A stretch of 64,000 nucleotides of DNA from Romboutsia sp. CE17 (lineage in GTDB: Bacteria; Bacillota; Clostridia; Peptostreptococcales; Peptostreptococcaceae). The notes beneath the pieces are model-generated. The model ran no database searches and had not been told where the DNA came from. It was given only the letters and a program-made list of their open reading frames with translations. Every line of letters starts with the position of its first letter. Position 1 is the stretch's first letter. The translations under genes were made by a program, and so were the position numbers. This document shows, piece by piece, positions 9,463 to 18,513 of the stretch. The stretch is taken from positions 806,001 through 870,000 of the forward strand of contig NZ_CP051144.1 of assembly GCF_012317385.1 (NCBI RefSeq), written 5' to 3'.

Positions 9463-10815
9463 ATCAGCATTATATATATCTTCGTTTAAATTATTTTCTG
9501 ACTTAGAAACATATACGGCAGTTGCAGCATCTCCTACAACATTAAGAGATGTAACTAACATTTCTACAGGTCTATTTATAGCAAGTATTAATGAGTAAGC
9601 AAGTACAGCAGCATCATTTTGATACCCCATACCTGTTAAAACTGTAAATAATATTATTGCTCCAGCACCGGGTGCAGCAGGAGTACCTATTGATGCTATT
9701 AAAGCAAGTAGTGCTATTATCAATATGTTTCCTACTGTAACTTCATAACCAGCACTAGATGCTATAAATATAGCTGCTATAACTTGCATTATTGCAGTTC
9801 CATTCATATTTATAGTCATACCAAGTGGTAGTGTAAATGAAGCTACTTCTTCGTTAACTCCTAATTCTTCAACTACAGTTTTAGTATTTAATGGCAGTGT
9901 TGCAGCTGATGAAGATGTCGAGAATCCAAATAGTGCAACTTTAGATATTTTCTTTACAAATATTGCTGGGTTTAATCCAGTAGATATGTAAACAAATAAT
10001 GCATAACCAAATATTAAAAATATTAATAAGGCAGATGTTGTAGTAAGCACATAAGCAAGTGCTGGCTTTAAATGATCAATACCATATATAGCAAAAGTTC
10101 TAGTTATTAAAACAAATATTGCTATTGGTCCAAACTTAGTTATTACAAATGTTAAGAAAATAGTTATTATTTTATTTATATCTTGTAATAATTTTTTTAA
10201 TACTAAGATTTCGTTACCTAAAGTATTTATACAAATCCCTGTTATACTAGCTAAGAAAACTATTGATAATATACGACCATTATCACTAAATACAGAAGCT
10301 ATATTACTAGGTATAGTTTGAACAAACACAAGTAATGGATTGCTGCCAGCAGTTCCTTCATTTGTAGCGATATTATTTATATTTACATTGAATAATCCCA
10401 TTTTGTGAGCTGTCATTCCGAATATTCCAGCTAATATTAATGCAAATATAGATGCTACTAAGAATCCAAGCATTGTTTTATAAGATATACGTCCTAATTT
10501 TTTAGTATCACTTATATTACACATAGCAAGCGCAATAGAAGTAAAAACCATAGGAACTATTACTAATTGTAAGGAATTTATAAATAGTTGACCAACGATA
10601 TAAAAGATACCTATTGCACCATTTCCTTCTGGCTTACTTATATCTTGGAATAATAAATTATTAATCATTACCCAAGTAGCGGATTTGCCATTTGCAATTA
10701 AGCTTTCTCTTAAGAATATGAATGATGTACCAACTATTAATCCTATAGCCAAGGCTATAGCCATTTTTATTGCTAAGCTATTATCATTACTTTTAGATGT
10801 TTTACTCTTATTCAT
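9460..10815 (-). CDS. dicarboxylate/amino acid:cation symporter (DAACS family)
   Basis: About 451 residues, eight or more membrane segments plus re-entrant loops. The serine-rich hairpin TSSSAATLPLNTK and the substrate/sodium motif NMNGTAIMQ (NMDGT in many relatives) identify the glutamate/aspartate:cation symporter family. An upstream in-frame ATG at 10827 is rejected, because GGAGG lies between it and ATG 10815. The leader holds a PyrR-type binding loop and an attenuator, which suggests expression tied to pyrimidine supply. Aspartate, the pyrimidine precursor, is a sensible substrate, but this is inference. Confidence 0.92.
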   Translation of the reverse strand: MNKSKTSKSNDNSLAIKMAIALAIGLIVGTSFIFLRESLIANGKSATWVMINNLLFQDISKPEGNGAIGIFYIVGQLFINSLQLVIVPMVFTSIALAMCNISDTKKLGRISYKTMLGFLVASIFALILAGIFGMTAHKMGLFNVNINNIATNEGTAGSNPLLVFVQTIPSNIASVFSDNGRILSIVFLASITGICINTLGNEILVLKKLLQDINKIITIFLTFVITKFGPIAIFVLITRTFAIYGIDHLKPALAYVLTTTSALLIFLIFGYALFVYISTGLNPAIFVKKISKVALFGFSTSSSAATLPLNTKTVVEELGVNEEVASFTLPLGMTINMNGTAIMQVIAAIFIASSAGYEVTVGNILIIALLALIASIGTPAAPGAGAIILFTVLTGMGYQNDAAVLAYSLILAINRPVEMLVTSLNVVGDAATAVYVSKSENNLNEDIYNAD

Positions 10816-10840
10816 AGTATCCTCCATTGATTGTTTAGTT

Positions 10841-10946
10841 TAGGATACCAAAAAAGCCTTAATACCAAATAGATATTAAGGCAAAAATACTACTTTATGT
10901 ATATTTCCTTATTAGTCTCACGGGACTATCTTAAAGGTATCCTATG
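10841..10946 (-). promoter_or_regulatory. PyrR-type attenuator leader
   Basis: On the minus strand the leader contains AGTCCCGTGAGACT flanked by CCTT and AAGG, which matches the PyrR RNA-binding loop consensus (ARUCCNGNGAGGYU) at 13 of 14 positions. Downstream come an intrinsic terminator and then the symporter start. A further 9-base pair of complementary arms, TAGGATACC (10944-10936) and GGTATCCTA (10849-10841), encloses the whole element. PyrR with UMP is known to stabilise such loops and favour termination. Confidence 0.7.
10852..10883 (-). terminator. leader terminator of the symporter gene
   Basis: GCCTTAATA / TATTAAGGC hairpin followed by six T on the minus strand, ahead of the coding start, as expected of an attenuator. 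Confidence 0.85.
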
Positions 10947-10952
10947 AGTTTT

Positions 10953-10981
10953 AATATACAATAGTAAATTTTCAATGTCAA
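10953..10981 (-). promoter_or_regulatory. sigma-A promoter of the symporter gene
   Basis: Minus-strand TTGACA (10981-10976), a 17-base spacer, and TATATT (10958-10953). Transcription would start just before the PyrR-type element. Confidence 0.75.
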
Positions 10982-11223
10982 TAAAAATATATAAACTATA
11001 ATAATAAATTTTGTTAAAATTACTTTTAAAAAGAAAAATTTTGTAGTAAAAAACAATTATATCCTAATAATATAGTAAAATAATACTTTGTAATAAAATC
11101 TAATTATAAAATGTAATCCACTCCAAAAATTAAAAAAATTCTGAAAAATAAGCATTGCAAAACTATACATATAAGAATATACTTATTATAAATAAATTAC
11201 TAAAAATAAGTGGAGGATACTAT

Positions 11224-11335
11224 TATGATAAATTTAGGAAAGGATTTAGCAAGAAAATTTTTTAGCTTTTTTAGCTGGGGCTATTATTTTAGCGCTAGAA
11301 GATTATCATGCAAAAATAAAAAATCTATATTCCTA
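11224..11335 (+). pseudogene. possible frameshifted small membrane protein relic
   Basis: An ATG with a good ribosome binding site (GTGGAGGATACT) begins MINLGKDLARKFF. After a T-rich tract, the -1 frame gives a plausible helix and tail, FLAGAIILALEDYHAKIKNL. The frame as read is only 44 codons and looks unnatural. This is the only coding signal in the 10.98-11.49 kb gap. The reading is tentative. Confidence 0.35.
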
Positions 11336-11408
11336 ATGAGAATAGTAGTACCTATATGATGTATAATTGTATTTTTTAATACAAAATTATAATTGTACAC
11401 TTTTAGTG

Positions 11409-11450
11409 TAATAAAAAAGGAGCTCATTAGAGCTCTTTTTATTTTTAAGT
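11409..11450 (+). terminator. Rho-independent terminator
   Basis: AAAAAAGGAGCTC / GAGCTCTTTTT hairpin with a T-rich tail, upstream of the BASS transporter gene and downstream of the short relic. Confidence 0.8.
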
Positions 11451-11492
11451 TATATATAGGTAGCTTATTTAAAATAAGGGAGGGTATTTTTT

Positions 11493-12464
11493 ATGGGGGT
11501 ATTAAATAATGTGGAGAGATTAGGTAAGATTATGTCTAAGTATATGATAATATTAATTATAGGAGCATTAGTATATTCATTTATTCAACCAAAGACATTT
11601 TTATGGGTAGTGCCTAATATGAATACTATATTACAGATATTGATGTTTAGTGTTGGAGTAACAATAAGTATAGATCAATTTAAATTAGTTTTAGAAAGAC
11701 CAAAAGATGTTTTTATAGGAGCGTTAGGACAATTTACAATAATGCCTATAGTTGCATTTCTTGTATGTAAGCTAATGAACTTACCTCCAGAGATATCAAT
11801 AGGGGTGATACTGGTAGGATGTTGTCCAGGTGGAATATCTTCTAATGTTATGAGTTTTATTGCAAAAGGAGATGTTGCACTTTCGGTGAGTTTAACAACT
11901 GTGTCGACTCTTATTGCTCCTATTGTAACACCAGCACTCACTCTGATTTTAGCTGGAAGCTATATAGATGTTTCTTTGTACTCAATGTTTTTATCTATAA
12001 TTAAAATAGTTTTAATTCCGATAATTGCAGGAATTTTATGTAATAAATATTTACCAAAAGTAAGTGAAGTTACAGAAAAATGTATTCCAATGTTATCAAG
12101 TTTATCACTAATGTGTCTAGTGGCTGGAGTTACAAGTAATAGTTTAGATAACTTAAAGACTACTGGAGTATTACTATTTATAGCTGTTATAATACACAAT
12201 GTGTTTGGCCATTTACTAGGGTATATTTTAGCTTATAAATTTGGAATGGATGAAGAAAAAAGAAGGGTAGTTTCTCTTGAAGTAGGTATGCAAAATACAG
12301 GTCTTGCAACTACTTTAGCTGTTAGCCATTTTAGTTTATTAGCTGCTCTTCCAGCAGCAATTTCTGGTACTTGGCAAACTATATTTAGTGCAGTTTTAGC
12401 TAATTACTGGTCTAAGAAATCAGAAGAAAAAGAAATAGAATTAGATGTTTATAATAATAAATAA
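11493..12464 (+). CDS. BASS family (bile acid:sodium symporter-like) transporter
   Basis: 323 residues, about nine or ten membrane helices and no signal peptide. The family core is visible as VILVGCCPGGISSNVMSF, followed by LTTVSTLIAPIVTPALT and, near the end, VGMQNTGLATTLA. BASS members move organic anions with sodium. Bacterial examples take up pantoate, keto acids or bile salts, and the substrate here cannot be told. The start is preceded by AGGGAGGGT. It is flanked by terminators and stands alone. Confidence 0.92.
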   Translation: MGVLNNVERLGKIMSKYMIILIIGALVYSFIQPKTFLWVVPNMNTILQILMFSVGVTISIDQFKLVLERPKDVFIGALGQFTIMPIVAFLVCKLMNLPPEISIGVILVGCCPGGISSNVMSFIAKGDVALSVSLTTVSTLIAPIVTPALTLILAGSYIDVSLYSMFLSIIKIVLIPIIAGILCNKYLPKVSEVTEKCIPMLSSLSLMCLVAGVTSNSLDNLKTTGVLLFIAVIIHNVFGHLLGYILAYKFGMDEEKRRVVSLEVGMQNTGLATTLAVSHFSLLAALPAAISGTWQTIFSAVLANYWSKKSEEKEIELDVYNNK

Positions 12465-12676
12465 AGCTATCACTTTTTATGCTACTATTTTATTAAAGAT
12501 TATAACTTAATTCATTTTTAATTTGCTATATAAATTTCTAATGAAATATTTGTTTGCTATTGGTATAATTGTAATTAATAATATTAGAGAAAATAAATAT
12601 TAGAAAGTTATAGAATAGAAGCATTCTTAAAGAAAAATTTTAGCAATATGGAAGAATAAATTATAATAATTTAAAT

Positions 12677-12714
12677 AACTATGGCAGAGTTAATCAACTC
12701 TGCCATAGTTTTAT
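12677..12714 (+). terminator. Rho-independent terminator
   Basis: Perfect inverted repeat AACTATGGCAGAGTT / AACTCTGCCATAGTTTT. It is the only clear element in the 440-base gap 12465-12906; the rest of that gap shows nothing I can name. Confidence 0.85.
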
Positions 12715-12906
12715 GTTATTTAATTTAGTAAGTAATAATATAATGGAATTATTAGTTTAAAGGACTTTCTGATAAATAAGGAATGTTTACGAAAGTGGTC
12801 AAATCTTATACTACTAAATTTATTTAAATTTTTAAAACTTTTTCATGAAAAACAAGGTCTAATATTATAAAGAGCAAATTGACTTTTAAACGTAAGGGGA
12901 GATAAT

Positions 12907-14652
12907 ATGATAGTAAATTATAAAAATAGTGAAGAAGACTACAAAATAGGTTATGAAGAATTTTACAAAGTATCTAGAAAAATGTATTCACGATTATATG
13001 TGTATTTTTTTACACTTTTGTATATATTCTGGATATATCATTTAAACGTTATATCTGATTTTTATAAAATAGAAACAATGGATTATTTAAAAGGGTTAGC
13101 TATAGTTTGTGTAGCATTTATTTTCTTTAATATTTTGATAAAGAAAAGTCTTACACATACTCTGGATACAAAGATAAAAGAACTTATAAGACTAAGACCT
13201 ACCATGATAGGAGAAAAAAATATTGAAATAATCGATGGTATTTTAATTTATAGAACTGTAAACGAGAGAATAGATTATAGTGCTAAATGTATAGATAAAT
13301 TAATTGAAAAAGATAATAGAATAATTTTATATGTTGATAAAACAAATCCATTATTTATAATACCTTTGGATTCATTTAAAGATGAAAAAGAAAAAAATGA
13401 ATTTTTAAGATTGATACATATAGAGCAATTAAAAGGTAAAAAAGAAAAAGAAAAATTAAAAGAAAATAAAGTTAGAAAAAAACTCAATAGAAAACAGAAG
13501 GTAGCTATCTTACTAGTACTTGTTTTAATACTTGTTGGAGTAATTTTATATCCTTTTTATAAGAAAACTCAAATGAATAAATTAATAGGGATTTCAAATG
13601 AATTTTTTAAAGAGTATATAAAAGAAAATGAAGAGTTTTATAATTCTAAAAATATGGGGGCAATATATAATCCTAAAGAAACTGTGATAATAGCAGGAGA
13701 TAGTAAGGAATTTGTATCACAAGTATTTTTTGAACTTATTGTAGAAGCTAATGGAGAAAGTGAAGATACATCTGGTCAATATAAGATGAGAATAAAAAAA
13801 GTAAATGGTCAATATGAATTAATAGATAGTGGAAACTTAGTTAGTTCTGATGGTCTGAGCTTAGTTAATTACTCAAGTCAAGAAAAAGAGAAAGAAGATA
13901 TAAATGAAACTAAAGAAGATATTTCAAGCGAATCTTATAAAACTAAGACAGGAATTTACTATACTATAGGTTCAAGGAAAATACGACTTAGCTACAATAA
14001 AAAGAAGGATTTTGTTGATGTACCAATACCTTCAAGATATATAGATTCTAATATTGATCCAGAAAAAATATATTTGTTAAAAGATAACACATATTACATA
14101 ACTCATAAAAAGACTGCATTTATATCAACTGACCAAAATGATATACTTATAACTATTAGTAATGACAAAGGTAAAACTTGGGATAAAGTAGTTATAGAAA
14201 ATGGATATCAAGGAGGAGATTTATTCATAGGATTTACTTCTCAAGATGTAGGGTACTATGCTATAACTACTGATGTGGCAATGGGTAATCAGAATTCTTA
14301 TATTTATATAACTAAAGATGGTGGTAAGACTTGGAGTGAGATAGGAAATACAAATGGAGTATATCCTCATGTGATTACTGGAGTAGGATTCTTAGATGAT
14401 AAAATAGGATTTATTGGTTTTAGGTATGAAAGTAATAATAACCCTATTGTTTATAGAACAGAAGATGCAGGTCTTACTTGGGAAGAGCTTAGTATAAAAC
14501 TACCATATGAATATGCTAGTGATTATGCCACACCTCTTTCTCCAAGTTTTGATGGAGAGAAGGGGATACTACCAGTTAAACTTAGAGATAATGATAAAAC
14601 TATTAACTTTGTAACTAAAGATAAAGGTTTAACTTGGGATTATAGTGAATAA
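12907..14652 (+). CDS. YcxB-like membrane protein with C-terminal BNR/Asp-box repeats
   Basis: 581 residues. The N-terminal 190 have two membrane helices (about 35-80) and look like a YcxB-type domain, followed by a lysine-rich stretch and a third helix near 197-217. The rest is predicted to be outside the membrane. After a linker (about 240-355) come four Asp-box motifs of beta-propeller proteins: NDKGKTW, KDGGKTW, EDAGLTW and KDKGLTW. The same motifs occur in sialidases and in Ycf48-like assembly factors, but no catalytic sialidase residues are evident. The function is probably binding or assembly at the cell surface. The start is supported by AAGGGGAG. Confidence 0.8.
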   Translation: MIVNYKNSEEDYKIGYEEFYKVSRKMYSRLYVYFFTLLYIFWIYHLNVISDFYKIETMDYLKGLAIVCVAFIFFNILIKKSLTHTLDTKIKELIRLRPTMIGEKNIEIIDGILIYRTVNERIDYSAKCIDKLIEKDNRIILYVDKTNPLFIIPLDSFKDEKEKNEFLRLIHIEQLKGKKEKEKLKENKVRKKLNRKQKVAILLVLVLILVGVILYPFYKKTQMNKLIGISNEFFKEYIKENEEFYNSKNMGAIYNPKETVIIAGDSKEFVSQVFFELIVEANGESEDTSGQYKMRIKKVNGQYELIDSGNLVSSDGLSLVNYSSQEKEKEDINETKEDISSESYKTKTGIYYTIGSRKIRLSYNKKKDFVDVPIPSRYIDSNIDPEKIYLLKDNTYYITHKKTAFISTDQNDILITISNDKGKTWDKVVIENGYQGGDLFIGFTSQDVGYYAITTDVAMGNQNSYIYITKDGGKTWSEIGNTNGVYPHVITGVGFLDDKIGFIGFRYESNNNPIVYRTEDAGLTWEELSIKLPYEYASDYATPLSPSFDGEKGILPVKLRDNDKTINFVTKDKGLTWDYSE

Positions 14653-14701
14653 TATAAAAATAATATTAAATAGAATATAGATAGTTATATTTCAAAAAAA
14701 T

Positions 14702-14756
14702 AAGGATTTTATGTATAGTTAATAAGAATAAAAATTATACATAAAATCCTTTTATA
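14702..14756. terminator. bidirectional terminator
   Basis: AAGGATTTTATGTATA / TATACATAAAATCCTT arms between convergent genes. Confidence 0.85.
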
Positions 14757-14759
14757 TTA

Positions 14760-16016
14760 TTAAAGACTAATTAGAGATAGCTGAATTATAGTTGAAACAC
14801 CAGTTATAACAAGTCCTATTATTATCTCATAATGAATTAATTTAAATCTTTCTAATAAATCCATTGAAACACTTTTAGTACTAGCATGGAATAAAGCACC
14901 ATGAGGTAAATGTTCAAATACACAAGCACCTGCATTTACCATAGCAGCACCGGCAACTCCTGTTAATCCAGAGGCTAATATAGCTTCAGAAAAAGTTGAA
15001 GATGCTATAGTTGAACCACCAGTTGTAGAAGCTGTAGCAAGTGACATTACCATACCAGAAATAGGAGCAAGTAAGAACTGTGGAATATTTAATGTATCTA
15101 ATAAGCTTATAGTACTATGTTGTAAATTAGACATTTGAATAATTCCAACTAATGTACCTGTACCCAGCAATAATATGCAAACACCTTGCATTTTTTCTAC
15201 CCCAAAGTATAAGTATTCTTTTGTATTTTTTATATTTTTTGTTGCAATTATACTTATGACTGCACCAGCAGGTAAAGCTACAAGTGGATCTACAACAATG
15301 TTAGATATATTGCCTAAGAATAGTAAAAAGATAGATACTATAGGACCTATTATTGATGCAAATAAGCTTGGTAGATTTTTAATTTCTTTAGTATTTGCGT
15401 CAACATCAATTTTACTGCCTTTATGGATTAAAGTTTTTGCAAGTATTGTAGTTATTAAAACACCACATATAGCAGGGATGATATTAGCAAGCATAACACT
15501 TGAAAGATCTACATTAAAATTAGTTGCAGCAGCTAGAGTATTTGGATTTGGAGAAATAATATTTCCTGCTTTACCACCACCTAAGGCTGCTAAAAGTATT
15601 GCTAATTTTGAATATCCTAATTTATTTCCTATAGATATACCAATAGGTCCAACAGTAAGCACCACCACGTCTAAATCTACTCCAACAGAAGCTAAAACCA
15701 TAGATGATAACACTATTCCTAAGATTGCTTTTTTAATTCCTAAAACATTTATTATTTCCTCTGATATTCTTTCTACTGCACCAGTTTTTATTAATGTTGC
15801 AGCTAAAAATCCTGATGTCATTACTCTAAGAATAGCTGGTGCCATATTTTGAGCTCCATTAACCATATAATCGACAGTATCAACTAAACTTGCACCACCA
15901 ACTAATCCACCAACTAATGCACCGAATACTAAACAATAAAATGGTTCAAATTTATTTATTATAAATATAATTGCTACTATTAAACCAATAATCGCTCCAA
16001 AAGTTGTTATTGTCAT
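14760..16016 (-). CDS. GntP family permease
   Basis: 418 residues, strongly hydrophobic with about 11-12 helices, resembling the gluconate:H+ symporter (GntP) family. Supporting segments are KFEPFYCLVFGALVGGL near the start, the ALGGGKAGNIISPNPNT loop, and ASTTGGSTIASSTFSEAI and FEHLPHGALFHAS near the end. AAAAAGGAGATAAAAT precedes the ATG. The divergent XRE-cupin gene probably regulates it. Gluconate, glycerate or another small acid are possible substrates. Confidence 0.88.
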   Translation of the reverse strand: MTITTFGAIIGLIVAIIFIINKFEPFYCLVFGALVGGLVGGASLVDTVDYMVNGAQNMAPAILRVMTSGFLAATLIKTGAVERISEEIINVLGIKKAILGIVLSSMVLASVGVDLDVVVLTVGPIGISIGNKLGYSKLAILLAALGGGKAGNIISPNPNTLAAATNFNVDLSSVMLANIIPAICGVLITTILAKTLIHKGSKIDVDANTKEIKNLPSLFASIIGPIVSIFLLFLGNISNIVVDPLVALPAGAVISIIATKNIKNTKEYLYFGVEKMQGVCILLLGTGTLVGIIQMSNLQHSTISLLDTLNIPQFLLAPISGMVMSLATASTTGGSTIASSTFSEAILASGLTGVAGAAMVNAGACVFEHLPHGALFHASTKSVSMDLLERFKLIHYEIIIGLVITGVSTIIQLSLISL

Positions 16017-16212
16017 ATTTTATCTCCTTTTTATTTTAAAATTATTAAATATTATTTTATATAAGAAAATTAAAAATGTCAAATGTGATTTAATTTATTA
16101 AATTATACTTAACACTACATCGTTGATGTATAATGGTATAATAATATAAAAGAGTGTCAATATAGAAACTATAATAGTAATAAAAGAAATATCAATTTAT
16201 AAGGAGAATACA

Positions 16213-16758
16213 ATGTCAGATTTAAATATAGGTAAAAAAATAGCACAAATAAGAAATAGAAAAAACTTAAGTGTAAGGAAGTTAGCGGAATTATCTAATG
16301 TTACTCCTTCTATGCTTAGTCAAATAGAAAGAGGAAATGCAAATCCATCTGTGAATTCTTTAAAATCAATTGCATCAGCATTAGAAGTTCCATTATTTAC
16401 ATTTTTCACTTCAGAGGTAGTAAAAGAAGATTTAATAGTCAGAAAAGATAGTAGAAAGAAGGTAATTCTTCCAGAAAGTGATAATGTAATTTATGAAATG
16501 CTTGCTCCTGGAATAAGAGATAATTTTGAATTTGCAATAATGACTCTTTATCCAAATACATCATCTAGTAATGGTGATATAAGTCACACAGGATATGAGC
16601 TTTCTTATGTGCTTGAAGGAGAGGCAACTTTATATCTTGATGATGATAAATTTACTTTGTATAAAGGGGATAGTGTGAAAATATCTGCTGGAATAAATCA
16701 TCGTTGGGAAAATAACACGAATGAAGATGTAAAAGTTATATTTGCAGTTATATTATAA
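16213..16758 (+). CDS. XRE-family regulator with cupin domain
   Basis: 181 residues. Residues 8-62 are an XRE helix-turn-helix (IRNRKNLSVRKLAELSNVTP, then LSQIERGNANPS). Residues about 110-180 are a small cupin barrel (GYELSYVLEGEATLYLDDD, then KGDSVKISAGINHRWEN), the usual sensor of this regulator class. No membrane segment. It has AAGGAG upstream and faces away from the GntP permease gene with about 200 bases between them, so it is the likely local regulator of that transporter and may sense its substrate. Confidence 0.92.
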   Translation: MSDLNIGKKIAQIRNRKNLSVRKLAELSNVTPSMLSQIERGNANPSVNSLKSIASALEVPLFTFFTSEVVKEDLIVRKDSRKKVILPESDNVIYEMLAPGIRDNFEFAIMTLYPNTSSSNGDISHTGYELSYVLEGEATLYLDDDKFTLYKGDSVKISAGINHRWENNTNEDVKVIFAVIL

Positions 16759-16761
16759 ATT

Positions 16762-16812
16762 AAAAAAGCCCTATAGAAGCAATGTAAAAATACATTTTCT
16801 AAGGGGCTTTTA
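16762..16812. terminator. bidirectional terminator
   Basis: AAAAAAGCCCTATAGAA / TTCTAAGGGGCTTTT imperfect inverted repeat between convergent genes. Confidence 0.8.
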
Positions 16813-16827
16813 TATAAAATAAAAGTA

Positions 16828-18135
16828 TTATTTTAATGTTACTTTAATATCTTCAATTCTTCTATTTTTCATCTTATCAACTAAGAAATTAATATTATTT
16901 ATGTTTATCTCATTACCTTCACTAGGTATTTTACCAAATTGTGTAAGTAAATATCCATTTAAAGTATCATATTCACCTAACTCAATAGAAGTATTAAAAA
17001 TAGTATTAAAGTCATTTACATTTAAAGAACCTTTTACAATAAAGTTATTTTCATCAATTTGATTTATAGTAGATTGTTTTACATCATACTCATCTTCTAT
17101 ATCACCCATAACTTCTTCTATTAAGTCTTCCATAGTGACCAATCCGCTAACTCCACCATATTCATCAAATAATAAGGCGAAATGGACTTTTTTATCTTTT
17201 AGCATTTTAAATAGCTCATTTGTTCTTTTTGTTTCTAGTACAAAATAAGGTTCATGTAATATTTTTTCTATAGATATATTATCAAATCCAACCTTTCTAG
17301 CTTCAGATAATAAGTCCTTTATATATAAAATTCCAACAATATTATCTATAGTATCTTTGTATACAGGTATTCTAGAATAACCAGAGTATAATACTTTTTC
17401 TAAAATATTTTGGATATTATCATCTAAGTTTATAGCAAACATATCGTTTCTAGGTGTCATTATTTCTTTAATAGTTTTATCATTAAAATTAAACACACTA
17501 TAAATCATTTCTTTTTCATCATTTTCAATACAACCATCTTCCTCTGACTGTGATATTAAAGACTTAATTTCTTCTTCTGATACTTTTTCTTCAATATCAG
17601 CATCATTATTTTTAGTGATTTTTAAAACAACTGATGTTGAGAATGATAGCATTTTTATAAAGGGTTTTGTAAGTTTAGATATAATATAAATTGGCTTAAC
17701 AGATAATAAAGATATCTTTTCAGCTTTTTTTAGTGCAATTCGCTTAGGAACTAACTCACCAAATACCAATGTAAAATAAGATAGTATCAATGTTACTAAT
17801 ACCATTGATATTTCCTTAGAATAAGGGACATTAAGCGGTGATAATAGAACAGATAAGTGTTCTGATAATCCAGTAGCGGCAGATGCACTTGAAAAAAATC
17901 CAGCTAAAGTTATACCTATTTGAATAGTTGATAGGAAATTACTTGGCTCTTCAATTAATTTTTCAAGCAATTTAGCTTTTTGATTACCTTCTTCGCTTAG
18001 TTTTTTTACTCTTGATTTGTTAACAGAAACTATAGCCATTTCTGCTGATGCAAAAAATGCATTAATACATGTAAGTAATATAATTAATAATATTTGGGGA
18101 ATTATGGCCCCAGGGTCTGAATCTAAAGTATTCAT
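16828..18135 (-). CDS. CNNM/CorC-type (hemolysin family) membrane protein
   Basis: 435 residues: an N-terminal DUF21 membrane domain with four helices (about 8-160, including NAFFASAEMAIVSVNKSRVK), a paired CBS module (about 210-335, with EIMTPRNDMFAINL and DEYGGVSGLVTMEDLIEE), and a C-terminal CorC_HlyC domain (about 350-430). The family moves or controls divalent metals, mostly magnesium, cobalt or manganese. The leader carries a yybP-ykoY riboswitch, so a manganese-related export role is likely here. GGAGGAG precedes the start. The old name hemolysin should not be taken literally. Confidence 0.92.
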   Translation of the reverse strand: MNTLDSDPGAIIPQILLIILLTCINAFFASAEMAIVSVNKSRVKKLSEEGNQKAKLLEKLIEEPSNFLSTIQIGITLAGFFSSASAATGLSEHLSVLLSPLNVPYSKEISMVLVTLILSYFTLVFGELVPKRIALKKAEKISLLSVKPIYIISKLTKPFIKMLSFSTSVVLKITKNNDADIEEKVSEEEIKSLISQSEEDGCIENDEKEMIYSVFNFNDKTIKEIMTPRNDMFAINLDDNIQNILEKVLYSGYSRIPVYKDTIDNIVGILYIKDLLSEARKVGFDNISIEKILHEPYFVLETKRTNELFKMLKDKKVHFALLFDEYGGVSGLVTMEDLIEEVMGDIEDEYDVKQSTINQIDENNFIVKGSLNVNDFNTIFNTSIELGEYDTLNGYLLTQFGKIPSEGNEININNINFLVDKMKNRRIEDIKVTLK

Positions 18136-18162
18136 TTTCTCCTCCTAAAAATAATAATAAAA

Positions 18163-18216
18163 AAAGACCTTAAAATAAATGCTTATATTATAAAGAATTT
18201 ATTTTGAAGGTCTTGC
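18163..18216 (-). terminator. riboswitch expression-platform terminator
   Basis: On the minus strand, AGACCTTCAAAATAAAT pairs with ATTTATTTTAAGGTCT, followed by seven T. The 5' arm overlaps the end of the yybP-ykoY aptamer (GCAAGACCTT). Confidence 0.88.
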
Positions 18217-18312
18217 TAACAAGTTTTAATTTCTTGCTAATTAACCGGGACATAGTCCGAAGTGACGATTAATTATCACAATTGTGAAAGCTACTCCCCT
18301 TCAAGGGGTTAA
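18200..18312 (-). promoter_or_regulatory. yybP-ykoY (Mn2+) riboswitch aptamer
   Basis: On the minus strand the element begins CCCCTTGAAGGGGAGTAGCT, contains a GTCACTTCGGAC segment and a TCCCGG turn, and closes with GCAAGACCTT. This is the conserved outline of the yybP-ykoY motif, known to bind Mn2+ and turn genes on. It overlaps a terminator and precedes the CNNM/CorC-type gene, as expected of transcriptional control. Confidence 0.85.
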
Positions 18313-18338
18313 ATTTTATAATCCATATTATATTATAA

Positions 18339-18377
18339 TAATTAATTTATATCAATATATAAATTAATTTTTTTAGT
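18339..18377. terminator. AT-only hairpin between divergent units
   Basis: AATTAATTTATAT, loop CAA, then ATATAAATTAATT and a T run. It may be a weak terminator or simply an AT palindrome upstream of the MotA-like gene. Confidence 0.35.
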
Positions 18378-18513
18378 TTAACTTAAATTTAACTGATTAA
18401 CAAATAAGTATTAAATTAAATAAGTTAGAAAAAATTCATATTAAATTCTTGTATAACCGAGGATTTACAATCATAGAGATTTAGAAATAGAAAAATAAAG
18501 GAGATGATTATAT

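Noticed and set aside
15175-15852. 225-codon plus-strand open frame
   Set aside because: It lies entirely opposite the GntP permease gene, has no ribosome binding site, and encodes low-complexity hydrophobic sequence with no family resemblance; an antisense shadow.
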